Source of the DNA: Oceanobacillus sp. J11TS1
GTDB lineage: Bacteria > Bacillota > Bacilli > Bacillales > Amphibacillaceae
Assembly (NCBI RefSeq): GCF_018333215.1
Contig: NZ_BORO01000006.1
Coordinates: 116,395 to 180,394, forward strand
Length of the DNA stretch: 64,000 bases
Direction: 5' to 3'
The position numbers were made by a program, and so were the translations under genes. The notes beneath the pieces are model-generated. The model was not told the origin of the DNA. It saw nothing but the letters and a program-made list of their open reading frames with translations, and did not search any database. Positions 17,425 through 25,936 of this stretch are shown piece by piece (position 1 is the stretch's first letter; every line of letters starts with the position of its first letter).

Positions 17425-18717
17425 ATGAAGAAAATGGATTATCAAAATGTAAAGGGTACTCAAGATTACTTACCGAATGCTGAGGGAATAAGAAGAAACA
17501 TTAGAAGAACTTTGGAAGACGTATTCATCCAATACGGTTGTAAACCACTGGAAACGCCTATATTAAATTATACAGAATTACTAGCTTCTAAATATGGTGG
17601 TGGAGCTGAAATATTAGAAGAAATGTATACATTAACTGATCGAGGCGAAAGGGATTTAGCTTTAAGATATGACCTTACTATACCATTTGCAAAAGTTGTT
17701 GCAATGAACCCGACACTTAAAATGCCTTTTAAGCGATATGAAATAGGTAAAGTTTTTAGGGATGGACCAATTAAAACAGGAAGGTTTCGGGAATTTACAC
17801 AATGTGATGTTGATATTGTAGGTGTGGATTCACAAATAGCCGAAGCCGAATTAATGGTTATGGCATTGGATGCCTTTAGGAAACTTGATATACAGGTAAC
17901 GATCCAATATAACAATCGAAAATTACTAACTGGAATGCTTGAAGTGTTTGGAACAGAATCTGAAAAAATTAATAAGGTTGTTTTAATTCTAGATAAACTT
18001 GAAAAAGCCGGATTAGAAGCTGTTGTTTCTGAGCTCAACGATCAAGGATTATCCAATTCAACAATTACTTTAATCAAGCAGTTTTTAACTGATGATGGGA
18101 ATTCACGTTTTAGCTATTTTGAAACTTTTGCTGAACAAAATGAAGAGGCAAGGCAAGGTTTAAATGAATTAAAAGAGTTAGAATCATATCTTGAATTTCT
18201 AAGTGTTAATAATCAGTGCGTATTTAATCCTTTTTTAGCAAGAGGATTAGAGATATATACAGGTACTATTTATGAAATATTCTTATCTGACCAATCTATT
18301 AAATCAAGTATTGGGAGCGGCGGAAGATATGATGATGCAATTGGTGGGTTGATAGGTACAAACGAAAACTTTTCAACAGTAGGAATATCATTCGGCTTAG
18401 ATGTGATTTATACGGCTATGATTACATCTAAGAAAGAATTAAAAGAGAATAAGAATGTAGATTACTTTATTGTTCCATTAGGTACTCTAAAGGAATCTTT
18501 ATTGGTGGCAAATTATTTAAGAAATAAAGGCTATAAGGTCGAATTAGAAATGAGTAACAAAAAATTAGGAAAAGCCCTTGATAAAGCAAACAAAGAGAAA
18601 ATTCGTAGGGTTATTATTATTGGAGAGGATGAGGTCAAAAATAATCAATTTAAAGTAAAAGATATGATTTCAGGTGATGAATGGATTGAATCATATCAGT
18701 TTACAGTCAACAAGTAA
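17425..18717 (+). CDS. hisS: Histidyl-tRNA synthetase, second type, copy 1
   Basis: 430 residues, full-length class II HisRS. It charges tRNA-His with histidine in the cytoplasm. Seen: motif 1 region GTQDYLPN, LALRYDLTIPFAK (an archaeal/eukaryotic-style LRYDLT, not the usual bacterial LRPEGT), motif 2 KVFRDGPIKTGRFREFTQCDVD, RGLEIYTG, motif 3 GSGGRYDDAIGGL and a C-terminal anticodon-binding domain. Start ATG 17425 lies 8 nt after TGGAGG. It is nearly identical to the copy at 30111, with about five substitutions and an extra TVNK tail. Its His leader is missing. A housekeeping HisRS presumably lies elsewhere. Confidence 0.9.
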   Translation: MKKMDYQNVKGTQDYLPNAEGIRRNIRRTLEDVFIQYGCKPLETPILNYTELLASKYGGGAEILEEMYTLTDRGERDLALRYDLTIPFAKVVAMNPTLKMPFKRYEIGKVFRDGPIKTGRFREFTQCDVDIVGVDSQIAEAELMVMALDAFRKLDIQVTIQYNNRKLLTGMLEVFGTESEKINKVVLILDKLEKAGLEAVVSELNDQGLSNSTITLIKQFLTDDGNSRFSYFETFAEQNEEARQGLNELKELESYLEFLSVNNQCVFNPFLARGLEIYTGTIYEIFLSDQSIKSSIGSGGRYDDAIGGLIGTNENFSTVGISFGLDVIYTAMITSKKELKENKNVDYFIVPLGTLKESLLVANYLRNKGYKVELEMSNKKLGKALDKANKEKIRRVIIIGEDEVKNNQFKVKDMISGDEWIESYQFTVNK

Positions 18718-18773
18718 AATAAGTTGGTTTGTAACATAACGGTAGGAGCGGGACTTTGATTTAAATTAATAAA

Positions 18774-18811
18774 AAAGCCGTCCAGACTCTAGCGAGTGAT
18801 TGGACGGCTAC
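18774..18811 (-). terminator. Terminator of methyltransferase copy 1
   Basis: AGCCGTCCA (18776-18784) pairs with TGGACGGCT (18801-18809); on the minus strand it is followed by TTTTTTATTAA. It ends the leftward methyltransferase transcript. The same structure follows copy 2 at 35067-35099. Confidence 0.8.
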
Positions 18812-18822
18812 TTAACGGGAAG

Positions 18823-19737
18823 CTATTTCTTTACTGCGTGTATATAATGAATCGTTTCAAAGGCTGATAGGTAGTCGTTTCTATTAGAAAAGTAAGTTTC
18901 ATCAATTTCACTTGGAGACAAATGTTCATAAATAAGTAATCCTGCCTTTTCCAACATATTCTCAACTTCATTATAAGAAAAGCATGATTTCATTGGTTCA
19001 CCACTTGCTGAGGCCATTTTTACCATGTTTGAAACTCTATTTGATTTTCCGTTTACCCTAAATAGGGATTCATCCGCATAATCAAAAACGATCGAACTAC
19101 CCGTTGGAACCTCGGTAAATAAATTCTCCATTAAACTTGAAATTTCCTCTTTTGTTAAATAATATGAAACGCCTAAAAGACTAATGAATGTTTTGGTGTC
19201 TTTGAACCCCTCTTTTATTAGATTTTGATAAGTAAATGCTTTGGTGAAGTCCATCGAAACAAAATGGAGATTTTGTGGAATATCCAAACGAGCGTTGGAT
19301 AATCGTTCCATTTTAAACGCTTGTGTCGCTGGGTGATCAATTTCGAAAATCTCTAAATTATTTCTTAATTCTGGGTGACGAAAGCAAAAAGTGTCTAGTC
19401 CAGCTCCAAGTATTACATACTGTTTTACTCCTAACTTAACTTCATGAAGTAATACTTTTTCGCAGTATGCAGAACGTGCTAAGGGTGTTGGGGAAAGCTG
19501 GACTTGTGTAATCCATTTTAAGATTTCATTTGGTTTATCTTTAAGCTTTTGCCCAAGATCTCTGTTGAAAAATTGTATTCCATTAATCATATTCTTGCTG
19601 ATAGCTGAAAACTCTTCTTGGGAAATTAAATCTTTTGCAATAAAATCATTTAAAATTTTTGGTTTGTCATATTTACTGTGATATGCACGACCAAAAGCCG
19701 ATACAAGGGAAGTTAAACTGGACTCATTTTGGTTCAT
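18823..19737 (-). CDS. LCMT-type SAM-dependent methyltransferase, copy 1
   Basis: 304 residues, class I methyltransferase of the leucine-carboxyl-methyltransferase/TIGR00027 group. Seen: LARSAYCE (86-93), the SAM loop YVILGAGLDTFCFRHP (GAGLDT at 111-116), acidic EIDHP (132-136) and LLGVSYYLTKEEI. It would transfer a methyl group from SAM to a carboxyl or hydroxyl of an unknown substrate. ATG 19737 follows GGGAGG; the frame is open upstream through the leader hairpin, but no site supports a longer product. It has its own consensus promoter and a terminator hairpin in the leader. Copy 2 is at 35114-36028. Confidence 0.8.
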   Translation of the reverse strand: MNQNESSLTSLVSAFGRAYHSKYDKPKILNDFIAKDLISQEEFSAISKNMINGIQFFNRDLGQKLKDKPNEILKWITQVQLSPTPLARSAYCEKVLLHEVKLGVKQYVILGAGLDTFCFRHPELRNNLEIFEIDHPATQAFKMERLSNARLDIPQNLHFVSMDFTKAFTYQNLIKEGFKDTKTFISLLGVSYYLTKEEISSLMENLFTEVPTGSSIVFDYADESLFRVNGKSNRVSNMVKMASASGEPMKSCFSYNEVENMLEKAGLLIYEHLSPSEIDETYFSNRNDYLSAFETIHYIHAVKK

Positions 19738-19760
19738 ATTATTTTCCTCCCATATAAAAA

Positions 19761-19845
19761 AATAAGGTCCTCCTGGCCAGGAGAACCTTATTATACACAA
19801 GTTAATTATAACTGTAAATTATAGCATAAAAAATTATTTTGTCAA
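19761..19845 (-). promoter_or_regulatory. Promoter and attenuator-like hairpin of methyltransferase copy 1
   Basis: On the minus strand, TTGACA (19840-19845), 16 bp, then TATAAT (19818-19823): perfect consensus boxes. Transcription should start near 19811, giving a leader of about 74 nt. In it a 32-nt palindrome centred on CCTGGCCAGG (19761-19792, one G-U pair) is followed by ATTTTTTTA and, at once, by GGGAGG and the start codon. An intrinsic terminator placed there suggests conditional read-through. No leader peptide with its own ribosome binding site is visible. Confidence 0.7.
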
Positions 19846-19859
19846 ATAAATTGATTGGC

Positions 19860-20081
19860 TTAACTTTCTTTTTTAGTTGTGCCGGCTACTTTGCGAGAGG
19901 CTAAACCTATGCCCCCGCCAACTATAATAAATACGATGTTAATAACGATTTCCAATCCTTGAAAGGCATCAATATAATTTACTAAAAACCAGCTTTTACC
20001 ACCATTTGTTAGATAATTAATTAGCCCTCCTACACCTTGGATAAGGAATAATAAACTAAGTCCACTAATAATTTCTTTCAT
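19860..20081 (-). CDS. Small membrane protein (73 residues)
   Basis: Two hydrophobic segments (ISGLSLLFLIQGVGGLI and LEIVINIVFIIVGGGIGLA) separated by a short polar loop. ATG 20081 is chosen over GTG 20090 because the GTG lies inside the ribosome binding site GAGGTG. It lies 24 nt downstream of the GAP-family exporter gene on the same strand and probably forms an operon with it. A relic of this gene lies behind methyltransferase copy 2. Role unknown; an accessory subunit of the exporter is possible. Confidence 0.6.
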   Translation of the reverse strand: MKEIISGLSLLFLIQGVGGLINYLTNGGKSWFLVNYIDAFQGLEIVINIVFIIVGGGIGLASRKVAGTTKKES

Positions 20082-20105
20082 GATGAACACCTCATTAATA
20101 TTTTT

Positions 20106-20819
20106 TTAATTTAATATGCCTCTAAGACCGATGTTGAAAAACACTGCACCCACGATTCCTAACGCTACCAAGAGGGAAGAAATTGGAGCTTCCTTTAATT
20201 TTGACCTGATTTTATTTAGAAATTGTTGTAGTTTGTCTTTAAGCGCAATATTAACTCCTAAAAGTAGTAGAGAAGGAAGCACCATTACAAGATTGTACCC
20301 AGCTATAATTAAGATGGAAGGTGTAGGCTCAATTGTTAGGTGATCCATTAACAAAATCGAATAAAAGTAAGGCAATGCAGTTACAGATTCAATTAGAAAA
20401 ACAAGGATTCCTAATACAACCATCCCTTTAATCGTAGTGTTTTTGGGTATAATGGAAACGAAACGTTTTTTTGTAGTATCTTTTGGTTTACTGAAGCTCA
20501 TTAAAACGAGAACTGTGCCAAGAAGGACATAACCCCAATTGAAAAAGTCAAATTCCGATAATTGCTCGATTCTCCTTAATAGTGAATCTCCACCAAAGTA
20601 AAGAAATAAACCCATTAGAAAATAACCTAATTGCGTAATAGACAAAAAGACAAGCAAGCGAGAAGATAATTGATTAGGTTGTGTCAATAATAAATAGGCT
20701 GTTACGGCAAGTACACCGGGACTTAATATATCTACTAAGGCACAAATAGAAATAATTATTAAGGCTGTGGATGTGGCTATTGATGAAGAAGGCATCATTG
20801 CTTCAATCGTTTCTATCAA
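20106..20819 (-). CDS. GAP-family (Sap/LysE-like) membrane exporter
   Basis: 237 residues with about six membrane segments. The start, ALIIISICALVDILSPGVLAVTAYLLL, matches the GAP family, in which mycobacterial members help export glycolipids. The middle carries a polar loop (FSKPKDTTKKRFVSII). It is transcribed divergently from a TetR gene with a palindromic operator between them, so it is probably the regulator's target, together with the small membrane gene downstream. Substrate unknown. Confidence 0.7.
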   Translation of the reverse strand: MIETIEAMMPSSSIATSTALIIISICALVDILSPGVLAVTAYLLLTQPNQLSSRLLVFLSITQLGYFLMGLFLYFGGDSLLRRIEQLSEFDFFNWGYVLLGTVLVLMSFSKPKDTTKKRFVSIIPKNTTIKGMVVLGILVFLIESVTALPYFYSILLMDHLTIEPTPSILIIAGYNLVMVLPSLLLLGVNIALKDKLQQFLNKIRSKLKEAPISSLLVALGIVGAVFFNIGLRGILN

Positions 20820-20852
20820 ATAAATAGTCCCTCCCTTATATTAGTGGTATTA

Positions 20853-20895
20853 TTGTAATACATTGTGCTAAAAAATATAATAACACACTGTGTTA
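20853..20895 (+). promoter_or_regulatory. TetR promoter with palindromic operator
   Basis: -35 TTGTAA (20853-20858), 17 bp, -10 TATAAT (20876-20881), then a 15-bp palindrome TAACACACTGTGTTA (20881-20895) covering the expected transcription start. A half-site-like ATTGTGCTA lies upstream. This is a likely autoregulatory TetR operator that also faces the divergent exporter gene. Confidence 0.65.
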
Positions 20896-20917
20896 AAAAG
20901 GGGAAGTGATTTTTGTT

Positions 20918-21520
20918 ATGCCAAAAATTGTTAATCATGAGCAAAAGCGGAAATCTATCGCTGAAGCAGCTTGGAATATTATGAAGAAAGAGGGATTTGA
21001 GAAAGCATCTATACGAAGAGTTGCTGTTGAAGCAGGTATGTCTGCTGGTGCGTTAAGACATTATTTTTCAACACAGGACGAAATGTTATTATTTATCATG
21101 AATTACTACCTAGAAGAAGGAAAAAAACGTTCTCAAAATAAAAAATGGTCAGAAAACCCATTGCAAGCAGTTGAGGAAGTTCTGTTAGAGCTTGTGCCAA
21201 TGGACGAAGAAAAGAAAGTTGAAACAAGTGTTTGGTGGATCTTTGCACTTCGCTCACTTACAAGTGATACATTAAAAGAAAAAAAAGATGAAATGACTAA
21301 CGGAACATATGAATTAGCGAATTCTATAATCCAAATTTTAATTTTACAAGGGATTTTATCTGAGCCAATTAATATAGAATTAGAAACGAGTAGGTTATCT
21401 GCATTGATTGATGGATTGTCCATTCATGCTCTGTTAAGACCTGATGTGTACCCACCAGAAAAGGTAAAGGAAGTAATCCGTTATCATGTAGAAACACTTT
21501 GCAATAAAAGTCAATGTTAA
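20918..21520 (+). CDS. TetR/AcrR family repressor
   Basis: 200 residues from ATG 20918 (GGGGAAGTG upstream). The N-terminal HTH reads RKSIAEAAWNIMKKEGFEKASIRRVAVEAGMSAGALRHYFST, typical of TetR; the ligand domain contains a Trp-Trp pair (TSVWWIFALRSL) and resembles the BetI/YxaF-like group. It is divergent from the GAP exporter. The palindrome at 20881-20895 is its likely binding site. Inducer unknown. Confidence 0.85.
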   Translation: MPKIVNHEQKRKSIAEAAWNIMKKEGFEKASIRRVAVEAGMSAGALRHYFSTQDEMLLFIMNYYLEEGKKRSQNKKWSENPLQAVEEVLLELVPMDEEKKVETSVWWIFALRSLTSDTLKEKKDEMTNGTYELANSIIQILILQGILSEPINIELETSRLSALIDGLSIHALLRPDVYPPEKVKEVIRYHVETLCNKSQC

Positions 21521-21754
21521 TTGGCAAATGAATCCATTTTCATTCAATTGGATGTTACCAAAGCTCCAATTGTCTCGCTTTAGCTTTCATCTTCTTTATA
21601 TTTTCCCCAATAATCTTTAAACTTCTTTCTAACATTAACTAGAGTTAGATATTTTATAAAAACCTTAAAATATAAATCCGACAATAACCGTTTCTGTTTC
21701 ATCGGGTATTGTTTTATGGTCGTTACTATAATTAACACATGAAGGAGGGAATAA

Positions 21755-22630
21755 GTGGTGCTAAAAAGTATGAACGAAGCGTTGGATTATATTGAATCAC
21801 ATTTGAACGATGAGATTGATGATATCGACCTGGAAAGAATTACAGGAACTTCTATTTATCATTTTAGAAGGATGTTCTCCTTTCTTGCTGGCATGTCGCT
21901 AGGGGAATATATACGTAATAGAAAATTATCTAACGCAACATTTGACTTACTACAAGTAGGGATGAGTGTTACAGAAACAGCATTCAAATATGGTTATGAT
22001 TCCGTTGATGGATTTTCACGTGCCTTTAAAGAATGGTCGGGAATCAGGCCTTCGGAGGTCAAACAGAAAAATATGCTTAAAGCATTTCCTAAACTCTCCT
22101 TCCAATTAACGATTCAAGGAGGAATTAATATGGATTATAGAATTGAGAAAAAAGAACCGTTTAAGATTGTTGGAGTGAAAAAGAGAATTCCCATTCAATT
22201 TGAAGGAGAAAATCAAGAAATTATAAAGTTAGCTAAAAGTATTACACCGGAACAAAGAGAAAAATTGCACAGTTATGCAAACATGGAACCGAACAACATC
22301 GTGAATGTATCCTATAATTTTGATGATGATCGTATGGAGGAAAAAGGCAGCCTTGATCATATGATTGGTTATCTTACAACAAAGGAGGCGGATTTTGACC
22401 AGTTTGATGTAGTAGAAGTTCCAGCTCTAACTTGGGCAATATTTTCATCTAAAGGTGCTTTTCCAAATATCATGCAAGAGACCTGGGGAAAAATAGCTTC
22501 AGAGTGGCTTCCTTCTTCAGATTATGAATTGGTAGAAGCTCCTGAGATTTCATTTGTAGGGGATTTATCCGATAAAAATAACGTTTATAGTGAAATTTGG
22601 ATTGCAGTAAGGAACAAAGATGAGATTTAG
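21755..22630 (+). CDS. AraC-type regulator with GyrI-like effector domain
   Basis: 291 residues. Residues 1-105 form an AraC HTH pair (ALDYIESHLNDEIDDIDLE, GMSLGEYIRNRKLSNA, VTETAFKYGYDSVDGFSRAFKEWSGIRPSEVK). Residues about 130-291 are a GyrI-like small-molecule-binding domain (MDYRIEKKEPFKIVGVKKRI, VPALTWAIFSSKG, DYELVEAPEISFVGD). Regulators of this build sense lipophilic compounds or antibiotics. GTG 21755 or 21758 follows AAGGAGGG. No obvious target gene is adjacent. Confidence 0.85.
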   Translation: MVLKSMNEALDYIESHLNDEIDDIDLERITGTSIYHFRRMFSFLAGMSLGEYIRNRKLSNATFDLLQVGMSVTETAFKYGYDSVDGFSRAFKEWSGIRPSEVKQKNMLKAFPKLSFQLTIQGGINMDYRIEKKEPFKIVGVKKRIPIQFEGENQEIIKLAKSITPEQREKLHSYANMEPNNIVNVSYNFDDDRMEEKGSLDHMIGYLTTKEADFDQFDVVEVPALTWAIFSSKGAFPNIMQETWGKIASEWLPSSDYELVEAPEISFVGDLSDKNNVYSEIWIAVRNKDEI

Positions 22631-23003
22631 CTAATAACAGGTCATAGAATATGGTGTGACCCGTTATTTAAAATTATATCTCTATAAAATGAGTAGTTCC
22701 TTAATAAAATTAATTCGGGCCGGAACCAATAGTGATTCGGTCCGTTTCTTTTTGTTCAATACTCCATCAATCTCTTATCTATTAAAGATTGAACTTTTTC
22801 TAATCATCTTATATCTATCTAAATGAATGAACATATTACTGCATTATTGTTTTACTTCTAATTTTTGTCTTCCCTTGGTTTTGTATCATCATATATAATA
22901 ATTCAATAAAATATACAAATAAGTTTAACTAATATTTAAATAAACTTTAACTTTATTAAAAATTATGTTAAACTAATTTTAGAAAAGAGAAAGAGGTGAA
23001 ATC
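22631..23003. terminator. Gene-free stretch with two terminator-like hairpins
   Basis: AATAACAGGTCA pairs with TGACCCGTTATT (22633-22668) directly after the AraC gene. A second hairpin (GGCCGGAACC ... CGGTCCGTTTCTTTTTG, about 22719-22757) ends in a T-rich run. The rest is AT-rich upstream sequence of the next gene; no further gene is seen. Confidence 0.55.
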
Positions 23004-23303
23004 ATGGATATTAAAAATGTGCCAAATTGGATTCTATCCTTAGACGAGGAAGATGTGGAATTCATTAAAAAATTCGTAATGAACTCAGGGTCCTTAAAAG
23101 AAATCGCGATAATTTATGAGGTTTCTTATCCAACAGTGAGGATTAAATTGGACAGGTTAATTGAAAAAATAAAATTAAATGATGCTGCGGATAATGAGGA
23201 GTTTATAAAATTCATTAAACAGCTTTCAATTGATGATCGTATAAATTTGGAAGAAGCAAAATTAATTATAGAAAAATATAAAAAGGAAAAGGGGGAGAGC
23301 TAA
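23004..23303 (+). CDS. DUF2089-type HTH regulator
   Basis: 99 residues. NWILSLDEEDVEFIKKFVMNSGSLKEIA followed by YEVSYPTVRIKLDRLIEKI is the HTH pattern of DUF2089 regulators, which bind DNA to control a neighbouring membrane protein. The stop overlaps the next ATG (TAATG), so the two are translationally coupled. RBS AAGAGGTG. This family-and-partner arrangement is common in Firmicutes. Confidence 0.7.
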   Translation: MDIKNVPNWILSLDEEDVEFIKKFVMNSGSLKEIAIIYEVSYPTVRIKLDRLIEKIKLNDAADNEEFIKFIKQLSIDDRINLEEAKLIIEKYKKEKGES

Positions 23304-23590
23304 TGTTTGGTTTTGGTTTCTTTGATGTTTTTATTATTGCTGCAATCCTTGGTGTGCAATACTTCTTATCGTCTAGAAATAGTGTTTATTGGGGAGGGTT
23401 TATCCCATTAGTTTTCGTTGTTTGGCGTACTTGGATATTAATTAATGAAGACGAAAATTTTCTTGCTTATGTGTTAATTCTTTTAGTAGGGCTTGCCTTT
23501 CTTATTGGAGGATGGTATGAGGGGCGAAAAGCTCTTCATAATAAGAGGAAACAAGAATTGGATAAAATGAAATCCTATGATATCAAGTAG
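23303..23590 (+). CDS. Small membrane protein coupled to the DUF2089 regulator
   Basis: 95 residues with three hydrophobic segments (VFIIAAILGVQYFL, GFIPLVFVVWRTWILI, FLAYVLILLVGLAFLIGGWY) and a charged C-terminal tail (KALHNKRKQELDKMKS). ATG 23303 overlaps the preceding stop. The role is unknown; partners of DUF2089 regulators are often targets of the regulator. Confidence 0.6.
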   Translation: MFGFGFFDVFIIAAILGVQYFLSSRNSVYWGGFIPLVFVVWRTWILINEDENFLAYVLILLVGLAFLIGGWYEGRKALHNKRKQELDKMKSYDIK

Positions 23591-24304
23591 TTTGTAAGGG
23601 GAGGAAACAAGCTGGAACAACGGGAAGGCACTATGAAAAGTCAATAAACTTCAAGCTGAATCCCATATGGGCCCAGCTCTTTTCTTTATTCGGGACTTGA
23701 ATACAAAGTTATTTATGAATAGCAATTCACGAATTCCTACAATCAGATGATTTAAAAGATATCATCGGTGATACACCTTATAAAGTTGTTGTTCGAGATA
23801 AAGATAGTAACGATATTAATTAATAAACAAAGCGGTACTTCCGCTGTGGAGTATCGCCAATCTATTATTATGGAAGTTGAATGGTTTTTGCCGACATCCC
23901 AAAACTATAATTGGTAAGTATCAATATTAGCTTCAGTAGGTATCTAGGAGAAACTGGGGAAGGAAACTCAAGAACTTCATAAGAGTCAAAAAAGTAGTTA
24001 ATACTAAAAATAAGTTGTAAACTTTTCTGTGAAATTAAAAATCAACAAGACATTGCCAAGCGGTTTCAAGTTGGATGGGTTACCACCTGACTATACCCAA
24101 TATAAAGGATTTTTTCTTTGTATCATAATAAATTCTTGAATACTGTGTTTGCTTTTAATATTTAGTTTTAGTTCATGCAAAACTAGTGATGTATGGTAAG
24201 GTTAACGAAAATAAGAGGGATTGTGAAATAGTGCTCTTAAACTATAGGGCAGAAGAGTTGAACATGGAAATATATTCTTTACAGTAGTTATTGGAGGTAA
24301 AGAA
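23591..24304 (+). other. Gene-free stretch with decayed coding fragments
   Basis: A hairpin AGCTG ... CCCATATGGGCC ... CAGCT followed by CTTTTCTTT (about 23652-23692) may end the upstream operon. Around 23732-23823 a coherent frame without a start (EFLQSDDLKDIIGD, YKVVVRDKD) ends in TAA, and around 24030-24110 another short coherent piece is seen. They look like remnants of genes. No intact gene is supported. Confidence 0.4.
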
Positions 24305-24769
24305 ATGTCTGGAATTACATTTTTAGCATCATCCAAACCTTTTATAATACCAGATGAAATTCAAGAGTATAATAATCGGACTATTTTTGAAAAAATGGAA
24401 GACTGGGTAAGTCTATGGGTGAATGAAGTAGACAATTCTGTATGGGAGGAACTCGTAGAAGAACTCTTTACAATGCCTTACATTTATGAAATATCTGGTG
24501 CAAATAATAAATTATTTTTATTATATCTTGAAAAGTATATGGAAGAAGGAGATGTTTTGGAACTTATAGATATTCCAGATCAACACTCCTTCGCATACTA
24601 CAAGAGAAGGTTATTAGAAGAGACTGAACCGATTATAATTAATGTTGGAAGTTTTACTTATCAAAATAAAAATGGAAAATATCAGTTAAACCCTAAAAGG
24701 TGGGTAGAGGAATTAAGTCACAAAAATTACTTAACTCAATATGGTGTCACAACAATTGTAAAATATTAG
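24305..24769 (+). CDS. Hypothetical 154-residue protein
   Basis: A soluble acidic protein starting MSGITFLASSKPFIIPDEIQEYNN, with a second half ending in LSHKNYLTQYGVTTIVKY. ATG 24305 follows GGAGGTAAAGAA. I recall similar proteins in the B. cereus group, of unknown function. It is isolated between decayed sequence and a broken CPCC gene, which suggests it arrived with the accessory DNA. Confidence 0.6.
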   Translation: MSGITFLASSKPFIIPDEIQEYNNRTIFEKMEDWVSLWVNEVDNSVWEELVEELFTMPYIYEISGANNKLFLLYLEKYMEEGDVLELIDIPDQHSFAYYKRRLLEETEPIIINVGSFTYQNKNGKYQLNPKRWVEELSHKNYLTQYGVTTIVKY

Positions 24770-24936
24770 GTCGATACTATTTGTCATACCGTATTTTGAC
24801 TTTTGATACTTTCAAAAAAAATATATCTTTCATTAACAGGTGTGATTGCAGAATGAAGCAGCCGCTTCTTTGCTAATAAGCAGCTTAGTAAAAAGGCTTA
24901 ATGGGAAAATCTATAAAATGGTATCGAGGTGAAATC

Positions 24937-25130
24937 GTGAAATATACTTGTCCTTGCTGTAATTATAAAACATTAGATGAAGAACCTCCAGACACCATGA
25001 CATTTGTGAAAGTTGTTTTTGGGAAGATGATGGCTACAAATATAAATATCCTGATGAAACAGGTGCTAATTATATTTCATTTAGAAAAGCACAACAAAAT
25101 TTTAATGAGTATGAGCTAAAGGAAAATTAA
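24937..25130 (+). pseudogene. CPCC-family protein, broken by a 1-nt loss
   Basis: GTG 24937 (GAGGTG upstream) begins MKYTCPCCNYKTLDE, the CPCC-family opening. After PPDT the frame is lost; restoring one C before ATGACATTTG yields HDICESCFWEDDGYKYKYP ... SFRKAQQNFNEYEL, ending at TAA 25128-25130. The joined protein of about 64 residues fits the family length. Intact relative: 15716-16039. Decay or sequencing error. Confidence 0.6.
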
Positions 25131-25349
25131 GAGATTTGTAAGACTCCCAAATAAGTTTGATTTAAAAGACCCAAATTGGAACCTTTATAAATCAAGAGTT
25201 ATCTTGTTCAATTATAGGGTGATTTAGTATAACAGAAAAATCGAGAATATGGTGGCGTTATTAAACTAAAGAGCAGGCTACTTTAAGAAACTATTACAAT
25301 AGATAATCGTAATAAAGATAGAGAGTTGAAATTATTTGGAGGGGATTAA

Positions 25350-25532
25350 ATGTTTGGAGAACCACCTAAATGCACTATTTGCGAAAAAGAAATAAAGGGC
25401 GATGACATCGTATTGGTAAAGATGCGTTATCCAAAACACAAAGGTATGACAGAGATTAAAGCCTATTTAAAAAATGAAGGAAAATTTATTTGTGAAGATT
25501 GTTATAATAACATTCAAATTAAACACTATTAA
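25350..25532 (+). CDS. Small zinc-ribbon-like protein (60 residues)
   Basis: Cys pairs CTIC at 8-11 and CEDC near 49-52 can bind one metal ion. Sequence FGEPPKCTICEKEIKGDD ... LVKMRYPKHKGMTEIKAYLKNEGKFICEDC matches a conserved Bacillus protein that databases often label as a ferric hydroxamate transporter component, which its size does not support. ATG 25350 has GGAGGGG 7 nt upstream. Confidence 0.6.
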   Translation: MFGEPPKCTICEKEIKGDDIVLVKMRYPKHKGMTEIKAYLKNEGKFICEDCYNNIQIKHY

Positions 25533-25652
25533 GTTTAGCTGGTACAATTGTTGAATTAGAGTAGTCGCTTTTTCATTAACGGGCAGGTTAGTACAAGAAG
25601 AAATAAATAATTGAAAAGAAGACGAATAAGATAAAAAGGGTGTAAAAAGAAT

Positions 25653-25708
25653 TTGACAACTTTTTTATCTTATTTTATCATTAAAGTGTAAAAAGTTTTT
25701 TACACTTT
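25653..25708 (+). promoter_or_regulatory. Promoter and 26-bp palindromic operator of the XRE gene
   Basis: -35 TTGACA (25653-25658), 17 bp, -10 TATCAT (25676-25681), then AAAGTGTA and TACACTTT arms (25683-25690 and 25701-25708) enclosing AAAAGTTTTT. The palindrome covers the expected start of transcription. A half-site GTGTAAAAAG lies before the -35 box. This suggests autorepression by the XRE protein. Confidence 0.65.
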
Positions 25709-25729
25709 GTAAATGTGGAGGCATATTGG

Positions 25730-25936
25730 ATGGAAAATAGAATTAAGGAGTACAGAGAAAAGAAATCTCTCTCCCAAGGAAATTTAGCTGAATTATGTGA
25801 GGTGAGTAGGCAAACAATTAATGCTATCGAGAACAACAAATATGACCCAACTTTACAATTAACTTTTAATTTAGCAAGAAATTTAGGTGTTACAGTGGAT
25901 GAGTTATTTTTCGGAGGGAAGGAGGATAAAGAATGA
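25730..25936 (+). CDS. XRE-family small transcription regulator
   Basis: 68 residues that are essentially one HTH_3 domain: NRIKEYREKKSLSQGNLAELCEVSRQTINAIENNKYDPTLQLTFNLARNLGVTVDELF. This matches the small YgzD/YozG-type regulators paired with membrane proteins. ATG 25730 follows GTGGAGG; its stop overlaps the next ATG (ATGA). The palindrome at 25683-25708 is its likely operator. Confidence 0.85.
   Translation: MENRIKEYREKKSLSQGNLAELCEVSRQTINAIENNKYDPTLQLTFNLARNLGVTVDELFFGGKEDKE

Noticed and set aside
17568-18038. Long antisense frame in hisS (also 30254-30724)
   Set aside because: Serine-rich shadow of the hisS coding strand with no ribosome binding site; present in both copies only because hisS is duplicated.
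19737-19800. N-terminal extension of the methyltransferase through the leader hairpin
   Set aside because: The frame is open, but the upstream TTG has no ribosome binding site, while ATG 19737 has GGGAGG; the extension differs in copy 2 because the U-run has one base less.
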